Source: Akkermansiaceae bacterium (lineage in GTDB: Bacteria; Verrucomicrobiota; Verrucomicrobiia; Verrucomicrobiales; Akkermansiaceae). Taken from it: a DNA stretch of 40,387 bases. Under the pieces are notes generated by a model. The model saw nothing but the letters and a program-made list of their open reading frames with translations, had not been told where the DNA came from and searched no databases. The translations under genes and the position numbers were made by a program. Shown here one piece after another: positions 33,817-40,387 of the stretch; positions within the stretch are counted from its first letter, which is position 1; each line of letters starts with the position of its first letter. The stretch spans positions 1 through 40,387 of the forward strand of contig CAIRGO010000180.1 of NCBI GenBank assembly GCA_903878115.1. Reading direction: 5' to 3'.

Positions 33817-35100
33817 ATGTTTGAATTTTCAAAAATGGGTCTGCGTTTGGGCGGCAAAAGTGGGATCTCCGAGTTGATGGACGATCTGGGCCACGCTCTG
33901 GCTGCGGGTGGTGAGAATATTAAAATGCTCGGTGGCGGGCAACCAGCGCATATCCCTGAAGTTGATGCCCGCTGGCGCCAGCGTTTGCAAGAAATGACCG
34001 AGCAAGAGGGTGAGTGGGAGCGAGTTTTGGGCAATTACGATCCCCCACGCGGCAATCCTGCCTTCATCAAATCATTGGCGGGACTGCTACAACGCGAATT
34101 TTCATGGCCCATCACGCCAGAACACTGCGCGATTACTTCGGGCGGACAGACAGCATTTTTCTTTCTCTTTCACTTGCTCGCAGGAGAGATGCCTGATGGA
34201 CGAAAAAAGAAAATCCTCTTGCCTCTAGTTCCTGAATACATCGGCTACGCAAACCAATCTGTACGTGAAGATCTTTTTCATGCTCACCCGCCGCGCATCG
34301 AGTTCACCGGTGAACACGAGTTCAAATACCGCGTGGATTTTGATACCTTAGTCGTCGGTGATGACATCGCTGCCATCTGTGTATCACGCCCTACAAATCC
34401 TACGGGAAATGTGCTAACCGATGAGGAAATTGCCCGATTGGCAGCGTTGGCAAAAGAGAAAAATATCCCTTTGATCATCGATAATGCCTATGGAGCACCA
34501 TTCCCTAACATAATTTTCACCGAGGTAACTCCCGTTTGGAACGAACACATTATTTTGACCTTGAGCTTATCAAAACTTGGACTCCCCGGCACACGCACTG
34601 GAATAGTGGTCGCGCATCCGCAAGTGGCCGCAGCCATTGCGAAAATGTCCGCAGTAGTAGGTCTTGCGAACCCAAACATTGGTCAAGCTATCGTGAGACC
34701 CATGCTCGAATCAGGCGAAATTTTATCGATGTCGCGCGAAGTATTACGACCATTCTATATCGAAAAATCCCGACTCGCTCAGCAATGGGTCAAAGAATTA
34801 TTTGCCGATGATTTCTCCTACTATATTCATCGTAGTGAAGGCGCATTATTCCTATGGCTATGGTTTCCTGAATTGCCGATCAGTTCGCGCGAGCTCTATG
34901 AGCGTTTGAAAAAACGTGGCGTATTGATCATTTCTGGGCATTACTTTTTCTTTGGATTAGAAGATAGCGTAGAATGGAAACACCGTCATGAATGCCTGCG
35001 CATGACTTTTACCATGGCCGAGAACATCGTGCACGATGGCATTCGCATCATCGGCGAAGAAGTAAAACGCGCATGGCAGGAATCGACTAACAAAAAATAA
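33817..35100 (+). CDS. avtA: Valine-pyruvate aminotransferase
   Basis: 427 residues. It follows the E. coli AvtA sequence throughout: SGISELMDDLGHAL, IKMLGGGQPAHIPE, LGNYDPPRG, ITSGGQTAFFFLFHLLAG, PEYIGYA, CVSRPTNPTGNVLTDEE, DNAYGAPFPNIIF and the PLP lysine in LSLSKLGLPGTR (K253). A closing R-M-T-F-type segment binds the substrate carboxylate. It transfers amino groups between valine or 2-aminobutyrate and pyruvate, making alanine. The TAA stop overlaps the ATG of the next gene in TAATG, which couples translation to menC. This location with menaquinone genes is not the usual context for avtA. Confidence 0.93.
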   Translation: MFEFSKMGLRLGGKSGISELMDDLGHALAAGGENIKMLGGGQPAHIPEVDARWRQRLQEMTEQEGEWERVLGNYDPPRGNPAFIKSLAGLLQREFSWPITPEHCAITSGGQTAFFFLFHLLAGEMPDGRKKKILLPLVPEYIGYANQSVREDLFHAHPPRIEFTGEHEFKYRVDFDTLVVGDDIAAICVSRPTNPTGNVLTDEEIARLAALAKEKNIPLIIDNAYGAPFPNIIFTEVTPVWNEHIILTLSLSKLGLPGTRTGIVVAHPQVAAAIAKMSAVVGLANPNIGQAIVRPMLESGEILSMSREVLRPFYIEKSRLAQQWVKELFADDFSYYIHRSEGALFLWLWFPELPISSRELYERLKKRGVLIISGHYFFFGLEDSVEWKHRHECLRMTFTMAENIVHDGIRIIGEEVKRAWQESTNKK

Positions 35101-36017
35101 TGCACAACGCAGTATATGGATGGAGATACCGATTGATCGCCGCAGAGGCCCTCAACCGAAAGTCCGCGCGTAGGGCAATCGATGGCTTTCTCATTCATCA
35201 CGCTGGCGGCTATGCCTGTGTGCAACCTTGGAGCGAATTTGGCCATGGCTCTGTGGACGAACTATGGCAGGCTATCGCGTTAGAGCAGCAAACGCCACTT
35301 ATCGAGCAAGCCCTTCATTGTGCCCGCATCGACGGAAAAGCAAGAAATGAGGGCGTATCACTATGGCAAGATATTTCCGTGCCAGACAGTCATGCGACCT
35401 TTACCTCTCTCACAACATCTTGGCAAAACGCCCGCGATGCCGGATTTACCATCGCGAAAATAAAAGCCAGTGCAGAACATTCCGCTGATCTCGCCGCATG
35501 GGCGAATGGCGATGACCAACTTCGATTGCGCTTGGATTTTAATGAAATGCCATCGCGCGAAGAAACACAAAAATGGTTAGATCAATGCCCCACTTGGTTA
35601 CGCCAAAAAATTGATTTTCTCGAAGATCCGTTTCCCTATGAAGCAGATTCGTGGAAAGAATTTGCCGACACGAACAATATTACTCTCGCCCTAGATCGTG
35701 GTCTCGCAGAACAATCGCAGGAAAGCTCATTGATCAGCGTGTGGAAACCAGCATGGGCACCGCTGCCGAGCGTGGAGACAAGTCATTTGCTCGTCACTTC
35801 CGCGATGGATCATGTCATAGGACAAGCATGGGCCGCCTACCAAGCGGGACTGCACCGTGTGAAAGAAATTTGCGGCCTGCGTACCGAGCATTTATTTGAA
35901 ATGAATGAGTTCTCCGAACGCATGGGAATGTGGTCACCCACATGGCCTAGGATCAATGGCGCGGGATTAGGATTTGATGATTTGTTAGAAAAACTACCAT
36001 GGACCCGCATACGATAA
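35100..36017 (+). CDS. menC: o-Succinylbenzoate synthase-like enolase-superfamily enzyme
   Basis: 305 residues. The muconate-lactonising/OSBS branch of the enolase superfamily is recognised by the catalytic lysine pair K-x-K in IAKIKAS (K120, K122), the three metal ligands D146 (RLDFNEM), E175 (FLEDPFP) and D199 (LALDRG), and the second lysine K216 (VWKPAWA). Position and spacing match MenC, which dehydrates SHCHC to o-succinylbenzoate in menaquinone synthesis. Sequence is otherwise divergent, so a dipeptide epimerase would be the alternative, but the next gene is a MenE-like ligase, which favours MenC. The start codon shares one base with the avtA stop. Confidence 0.85.
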   Translation: MHNAVYGWRYRLIAAEALNRKSARRAIDGFLIHHAGGYACVQPWSEFGHGSVDELWQAIALEQQTPLIEQALHCARIDGKARNEGVSLWQDISVPDSHATFTSLTTSWQNARDAGFTIAKIKASAEHSADLAAWANGDDQLRLRLDFNEMPSREETQKWLDQCPTWLRQKIDFLEDPFPYEADSWKEFADTNNITLALDRGLAEQSQESSLISVWKPAWAPLPSVETSHLLVTSAMDHVIGQAWAAYQAGLHRVKEICGLRTEHLFEMNEFSERMGMWSPTWPRINGAGLGFDDLLEKLPWTRIR

Positions 36018-37108
36018 CACAATCGGAATTTTGGCAAAGTGCCGCATCATTTTTGTTAGAAAATGCTAGTTGTCACCCGCTCGTTGATATTCCTATCCCA
36101 TCGATCGCTTTTGCCACTTCTGGTTCTAGTAGCACCCCGAAACGCATTGTGCTTGCGAAAAAAAGCCTGCTTTTATCTGCTGCGGCGGTAAATCAACATT
36201 TACGAGTCACTCAGAAAAGCGCATGGGGGCTCGTTCTGCCATGGTGGCATGTCGGTGGATTTGCCGTGCCAACTCGGGCGTATGCAGCACAATGCCGCTT
36301 TCACCAAGGACCAATACGCTGGGATGCGGACGCATGTTATGATTGGTTGAGCGCAGCAAACATCACTCACCTCTCGGTGGTGCCGACCCAAGTCTTTGAT
36401 CTGGTTCAGTTAGGCAAACCATGTCCCTCACCCTTGCAAGCGATGGTAGTGGGCGGCGGACGTTTGGAAACATCGCTCGGCCAACGAGCACGTGATCTCG
36501 GCTGGCCCGTGCTGGCCAGTTATGGCATGACCGAAGCTGGATCGCAGATTGCTACGCAAGACATCGACGAACTAACAAATCCCTACTCTCCCGATTCATT
36601 GAGTATTTTACCCATTTGGCAAGTAGCATTAAATGATCAAGGAATCATCAAAATCAGCGGCGATGCCCTATTTCACGGTTATTTGCACACAACAAATAAC
36701 GGACTAAACTACCAGAAAAGAGACGAAATCAGCTATACTACCAAAGATCGTGGAGTCATCATCGCTGGCAAGCTAAGCATGGAATGTCGAGCAGATGAAA
36801 TCGTAAAAATTCTCGGTGAATTGGTCAACCCACAAGAAATCGAAAGAGAACTCAGCGAATCAGGGCTGCCACAGCAACGATTTGCCGTTATTGCGATAGC
36901 CGATGAACGAAAAGGACATCGACTCATATTCGTCCATGAAAACCTCCCACTCACTGAGATCACCGCAGCGATTGCGAGCTATCATCAACTCGCCGCTGGC
37001 TACGCGCGCATCGAAGAAATGATGGCGATTGAGGTATTCCCACGCAGTGATTTGGGGAAAATTCGTCGAGCAGAACTCATCGCGCACTACCTGCAAGCTA
37101 TGTCTTAA
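35999..37108 (+). CDS. menE: o-Succinylbenzoate-CoA ligase-like adenylate-forming enzyme
   Basis: 369 residues, somewhat shorter than E. coli MenE (451). The ANL-superfamily motifs are the P-loop TSGSSSTPK (40-48), YGMTEAGSQ (175-183) for ATP and acyl binding, and the catalytic lysine of the C-terminal lid in PRSDLGKIRR (K354). The usual T-G-D motif is replaced by TTKDRGV. It would activate o-succinylbenzoate to its CoA ester, the step after MenC. The ATG lies 19 bases inside menC. The acyl-binding region is compressed, which accounts for the reduced length. The reaction is inferred mainly from the menC overlap. Confidence 0.86.
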   Translation: MDPHTITQSEFWQSAASFLLENASCHPLVDIPIPSIAFATSGSSSTPKRIVLAKKSLLLSAAAVNQHLRVTQKSAWGLVLPWWHVGGFAVPTRAYAAQCRFHQGPIRWDADACYDWLSAANITHLSVVPTQVFDLVQLGKPCPSPLQAMVVGGGRLETSLGQRARDLGWPVLASYGMTEAGSQIATQDIDELTNPYSPDSLSILPIWQVALNDQGIIKISGDALFHGYLHTTNNGLNYQKRDEISYTTKDRGVIIAGKLSMECRADEIVKILGELVNPQEIERELSESGLPQQRFAVIAIADERKGHRLIFVHENLPLTEITAAIASYHQLAAGYARIEEMMAIEVFPRSDLGKIRRAELIAHYLQAMS

Positions 37109-37175
37109 CGAAAATCGCCTCTTGCGTCGTTCGTCAATTCCTGCTTTTCTCCGCGTCTCAATCACCGATACGAAT

Positions 37176-38564
37176 ATGGCAGACAAAACGAATACCGACC
37201 CTCAGCGCATGGAAAAAATTGTTTCCTTATGCAAACGCCGTGGCTTCATTTATCAAGCAGGCGAGCTTTACGGTGGATTAAACGGATGCTGGGACTACGG
37301 CCCACTAGGCACGGAATTGAAGCGTAATTTAAAAGATTTTTGGTGGCGCAGAACCGTGCAGGAACGTGATGATATCCTCGGCATGGATGGTGCCATTCTG
37401 ACCATGCAACAAGTGCTGACCTCTTCCGGTCACATCGGTGGATTTTCCGACCCGATGGTAGATTGCAAAACCTGCAAAGGCCGCTTCCGTGCTGATAATA
37501 TCGCAAGCATGCAGTGCCCTGAAAAACCAAGTTGCACCGTGGGTGGCTCGCCAAAATGTGAACTCACTGAGCCACGCGAGTTCAATCTGATGTTCAAAAC
37601 AAAAATGGGCGCCTCCGCAGATGAAAGTGATCCTAATTCTACCGCATACCTTCGCCCGGAAACGGCTCAGTCGATTTTTGTGCAATACAAAAATGTGTTA
37701 GATTCATCGCGCATCAAACTGCCTTTCGGCATTGCGCAAATCGGCAAATCATTCCGCAATGAAATCAACCCACGCAACTATACTTTTCGTTCGCGGGAAT
37801 TTGAACAAATGGAGATTGAATATTTTTGCCATCCTGATGACGGCATGCGCTTGACCGATGAATGGTTAGAGAAACGCCTGTGCTTCTACGAAGAGATTGG
37901 CATCCCCCGCACCAAGCTGCATATCCTTGATGTGCCCGATGGCGAACGCGCATTTTACTCGAAAAAAACCTACGATATTGAATATGAATTCCCCTTCGGA
38001 ATCCAAGAACTAGAAGGTGTGGCGTATCGCACCGATTACGATCTCGGCGTTCATCAAAAAGGCGCAGGACGTTCTTTGGAATACTTTGATGAAGAGACAA
38101 AGGAAAAATTCCTCCCTCACGTGGTCGAGCCATCTGCCGGATGTGACCGCACGATTTTAGCGTTGATCTGCGAAGCTTTCGATGAAGAAGTCCTCACTGA
38201 TGACAAAGGCAAAGAAGACATCCGCACCGTGATGCATTTCACACCACGCATGGCTCCGATCAAAGTCGGCATTTTTCCACTGCTCAAAAAAAATGAAGAA
38301 CAAGTCCGCATCGCCAGAGAAATCCAGCGCAGCTTGCAGCCGTGGATGAATGTTTCTTACGACGACGGCGGCGCTGTGGGACGTCGTTATCGTCGTCAAG
38401 ACGAAGTCGGCACGCCGTATTGCATTACTGTCGATTTCGAGACCTTAGGCGAAAGCGGCGATGAATTGAAAAACACCGTCACGCTGCGTCATCGCGACTC
38501 GATGGAACAAGAGCGCATGCCCATTTCTGGACTGCTCACGTGGTTGTTAGAACGCGTTCGTTAA
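37176..38564 (+). CDS. glyS: Glycyl-tRNA synthetase, homodimeric (alpha2) type
   Basis: 462 residues from the ATG giving MADKTNTDPQRMEKIVSLCK; the frame is open upstream but that part overlaps menE. Class II motifs are clear: GFIYQAGELYGGLNGCWDYGPLG at the start, motif 2 in FRNEINPRNYTFRSREFEQME, motif 3 in VEPSAGCDRTILAL, and an anticodon-binding domain from about residue 360 (PIKVGIFPLLKKNEE). It is the single-chain type shared with eukaryotes, archaea and some bacteria, not the alpha2beta2 type. The insertion with CKTCKGRF and CPEKPSC may bind zinc. It is followed by rlmH after seven bases. Confidence 0.94.
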   Translation: MADKTNTDPQRMEKIVSLCKRRGFIYQAGELYGGLNGCWDYGPLGTELKRNLKDFWWRRTVQERDDILGMDGAILTMQQVLTSSGHIGGFSDPMVDCKTCKGRFRADNIASMQCPEKPSCTVGGSPKCELTEPREFNLMFKTKMGASADESDPNSTAYLRPETAQSIFVQYKNVLDSSRIKLPFGIAQIGKSFRNEINPRNYTFRSREFEQMEIEYFCHPDDGMRLTDEWLEKRLCFYEEIGIPRTKLHILDVPDGERAFYSKKTYDIEYEFPFGIQELEGVAYRTDYDLGVHQKGAGRSLEYFDEETKEKFLPHVVEPSAGCDRTILALICEAFDEEVLTDDKGKEDIRTVMHFTPRMAPIKVGIFPLLKKNEEQVRIAREIQRSLQPWMNVSYDDGGAVGRRYRRQDEVGTPYCITVDFETLGESGDELKNTVTLRHRDSMEQERMPISGLLTWLLERVR

Positions 38565-38571
38565 TCCACCG

Positions 38572-39015
38572 ATGCGCTGGCAAATTCTCGTTGCTGGAAA
38601 ACCCGCTCTGGCATACGCCAAGACTGGTGTTGACGAGTATTTGCTGCGCCTGCGTCGTTATCTTGATTGCGAATTGATCATCGTCAAAGCTGGTAGCTCC
38701 GAAGATGTTTCTCACCGATTGTTAGAAAAGTCAACGGGCAGCTATCGCATCGCACTGGATGAAAGAGGCGAACGACCCACCACCCGTCAACTCAGTGAAA
38801 CCATCGCCGCATGGGAAATGCGCGGTGAAATTAAGAGCATCAGTTTCCTCATCGGAGCCTCTGATGGTCACACCTCAGAACTGAGAAAATCCTGCGACAT
38901 GGTGCTTTCCCTCTCCTCACTCACCATGCAACACGAACTGGCATTGGTCGTTTTGTTAGAACAAATCTATCGCATTGCCACCCTAAGACGTGGCGAACCG
39001 TACCACCGCGACTAA
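38572..39015 (+). CDS. rlmH: 23S rRNA pseudouridine-1915 N3-methyltransferase RlmH
   Basis: 147 residues, a SPOUT methyltransferase with a trefoil knot at the C-terminus: ISFLIGASDGHTSEL forms the SAM-binding loop, followed by LSLSSLTMQHELALVVLLEQIYRIATLRRGEPYHRD, and the final YHR is diagnostic. It methylates pseudouridine 1915 in helix 69 of 23S rRNA at the 70S ribosome. The first residues MRWQILVAGKPALAYAK depart slightly from the usual basic start but the fold is intact. The ATG follows glyS by seven bases; it is convergent with recR and only five bases separate the stop codons. Confidence 0.93.
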   Translation: MRWQILVAGKPALAYAKTGVDEYLLRLRRYLDCELIIVKAGSSEDVSHRLLEKSTGSYRIALDERGERPTTRQLSETIAAWEMRGEIKSISFLIGASDGHTSELRKSCDMVLSLSSLTMQHELALVVLLEQIYRIATLRRGEPYHRD

Positions 39016-39020
39016 TAACA

Positions 39021-39629
39021 TTAATAAAATGAAATATCGCGACGCCCCTGCATCGCCCGTAGCAAGGTAAGCTCGTCGGCGTGTTCCAGCCCACCACCAG
39101 CAGGCAAGCCCTGCGCAATGCGGGTCACGCGACAATCCAGATGTTTCAACTCTCCGGCAAGATAATTCGCCGTCGCCTCCCCTTCCACATCGGAGCCAAG
39201 CGCTAGAATCACTTCCATCCCTGGTTTCGCACGTCTAATCAGCGAGGCGATACGCAGATCATCTGGTGATACTTGGTCCAAGGGTGAAAGCTTCCCACCT
39301 AAGCAATGATAAAATCCACGGAATGATCCAGAACGTTCGATCGGCAGCACATCCGTCGCTTGCTCAACAACGCACAGTAAACTACTATCGCGCGAAGAAT
39401 CGTCACACGATGCGCACTGATCCGTTGTCGCAAAAAATCCACAGCATTCGCACAAAACAATCTCCGCCTCCATGCGTTGTAACGCGCTCGCCATGGCGAG
39501 AGGGTCAGCACGTTTGCTTTGCAATAACCATACTGCCATCCGTTCCGCACTACGCGGTCCGACTCCTGGCAGACGTTTTAATTCAGCCACCAATTCTCGC
39601 ACCGCTTCAGGATACTCAATTCTAGCCAT
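39021..39629 (-). CDS. recR: Recombination mediator protein RecR
   Basis: 202 residues. An N-terminal helix-hairpin-helix (LPGVGPRSAERMA, 20-32), the zinc finger with four cysteines (C60, C63, C72 and C75), a Toprim domain (LCVVEQATDV, ILALGSDVEGEATANYL) and the C-terminal Walker-like RIAQGLPAGGGLEHADELTL. RecR forms a ring clamp with RecO and RecF that loads RecA on SSB-coated gaps. Full length for the family. Its start codon overlaps the upstream membrane-protein gene by eight bases, so the two are probably cotranscribed. No dnaX or ybaB neighbour is in the window. Confidence 0.96.
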   Translation of the reverse strand: MARIEYPEAVRELVAELKRLPGVGPRSAERMAVWLLQSKRADPLAMASALQRMEAEIVLCECCGFFATTDQCASCDDSSRDSSLLCVVEQATDVLPIERSGSFRGFYHCLGGKLSPLDQVSPDDLRIASLIRRAKPGMEVILALGSDVEGEATANYLAGELKHLDCRVTRIAQGLPAGGGLEHADELTLLRAMQGRRDISFY

Positions 39630-40140
39630 TATGCCCCCCTTTCGTCTGATTTACTTCATCGGGATTCGCAACAGCTACTTCCCTCACTACGATTCGTTTT
39701 TGCACTGATGGTTCTGAAATAATTTCACAGGGTAGCGAATGACGATGCGCGAAAATCATCGCACACATCCCACTCCACACACCAGCGATGAGAGGAATCA
39801 TCGGAGAAAATTTCCATGCCGCCAACGCCAGCACCGGCATCCAAGCGAGCATAAGTAGCAACGAGCTTAGCCACACAATCAAACGTCGCCACGCACCCGG
39901 GCTTGAGAGCATCACCGATACCGGGAAAAACGCCGTAAATCCGGCAAATAATAACATCAACGATGCCGGGATTTCACGTGCTTCGCCACCTAACAATGAT
40001 ATCCACTCGGTCATCATCGCATTAGGCGCATCCAAGAATCCTAACAAACTCATGCCCACCGCAAGTCCAAGGGACATGGTGCCTATCAAGATCTTCGTAA
40101 CACTCAACGATCCGTGAGCATGTTGTTTGATGGTGGTCAT
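39622..40140 (-). CDS. Four-helix membrane protein, family unknown
   Basis: 172 residues from the ATG giving MTTIKQHAHGSLS; a further ATG 33 bases upstream would add eleven residues. It has four hydrophobic helices (about 15-35, 55-80, 83-105, 110-130) and a charged C-terminal tail of about 45 residues ending in KGGHNG, likely cytoplasmic. I recognise no family. It precedes recR with an eight-base overlap. A possible promoter (TTGGAG, 17 bases, TATGTT) stands on the minus strand near 40155, 11 bases before the ATG; this is a weak match. Confidence 0.72.
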   Translation of the reverse strand: MTTIKQHAHGSLSVTKILIGTMSLGLAVGMSLLGFLDAPNAMMTEWISLLGGEAREIPASLMLLFAGFTAFFPVSVMLSSPGAWRRLIVWLSSLLLMLAWMPVLALAAWKFSPMIPLIAGVWSGMCAMIFAHRHSLPCEIISEPSVQKRIVVREVAVANPDEVNQTKGGHNG

Positions 40141-40173
40141 GTGGTGACGCAAACATAACACAGCATCGATCAT

Positions 40174-40387
40174 ACTCCAAGGCTAAATCGCAGATCCCCG
40201 CTGCGCAATCATACCAAACTCTCATAGTATGTGGGGAAAAATGACAAGATTTGCCAAGCATCACCCATTCACCGCCCCTTCCCATAAAGATGACTATTTG
40301 TGACAATACTGGACATTCCCTCATTTATCGAAATTTTCCGCTTGATCAAACCACTGTATTTCTGTAGACATGGCTCGAAGTGCGATG
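40174..40387. other. Stretch without recognised gene at the window end
   Basis: No coding sequence with family features is seen on either strand. The last 18 bases of the plus strand start with ATG (40370) and may begin a gene that lies outside. An A/T-rich run near 40220-40240 and a stretch TTGTGACAATACT occur, but neither forms a clear promoter. Confidence 0.3.

Noticed and set aside
40370-40387. ATG at the window edge as a new gene
   Set aside because: Only six codons are visible; no promoter or ribosome binding site is clear enough to support a call.

Overview
The window looks like a chromosomal segment from a Gram-negative member of the Verrucomicrobiota, or a close PVC relative. The evidence is the gene repertoire: a DUF1501 protein paired with a DUF1549/DUF1553 cytochrome-type protein, DUF1080, ThuA, a formylglycine-generating enzyme and an FAD-dependent oxidoreductase, all typical of Planctomycetes and Verrucomicrobia, next to LptB (LPS export), Tat export and menaquinone genes. 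Base composition is moderate and fairly even. There is no rRNA, tRNA, CRISPR array, phage or insertion sequence that I can support.

Layout: 1-2.9 kb, end of lptB and the helicase hrpB. 2.9-8.6 kb (minus), three exported proteins: DUF1501, a large c-type cytochrome/DUF1549/DUF1553 protein and a formylglycine-generating enzyme lipoprotein. 8.6-10.2 kb, a eukaryotic-type hisA and tatD. 10.2-14.2 kb (minus), a POT peptide transporter with an unusual inserted domain, a ThuA protein and a DapA-family lyase/deaminase. 14.2-16.8 kb (minus), rlmI, an exported endonuclease/phosphatase-family lipoprotein and tatA. 16.9-21.4 kb, trpS, a decayed adhesin-repeat fragment, a cysteine desulfurase, gapA and a Tat-exported phosphoesterase. 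21.5-27.4 kb (minus), plsC, cmk, aroA and tyrA, preceded by an ECF sigma factor with a small membrane protein and a lipoprotein, and a lipoate ligase. 27.6-33.7 kb, DUF1080, ftsY, FAD oxidoreductase, esterase, a YHYH/EF-hand protein and a peroxiredoxin. 33.8-39.0 kb, avtA-menC-menE, glyS and rlmH. 39.0-40.1 kb (minus), recR and a membrane protein.

How genes work together: tyrA-aroA-cmk-plsC is a tight aromatic amino acid, nucleotide and lipid operon. avtA-menC-menE overlap and link branched-chain/alanine transamination with menaquinone synthesis. TatA in the window fits two twin-arginine substrates (the DUF1501 protein and the phosphoesterase). The POT transporter with the DapA-family enzyme suggests peptide uptake followed by catabolism of an amino-acid derivative, perhaps hydroxyproline.

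The most interesting signals: a pseudopilin GspG-like domain inserted between the last two membrane helices of the POT transporter; genes with no Shine-Dalgarno sequence, several with a -10 box only 6-8 bases before the ATG, pointing to leaderless mRNAs; an in-frame TGA followed by a 46-codon proline-rich tail in the ECF-linked membrane protein; a strong excess of the octamer TTGTTAGA, mostly from Leu-Leu-acidic codon runs; and a formylglycine-generating enzyme that is itself an exported lipoprotein.
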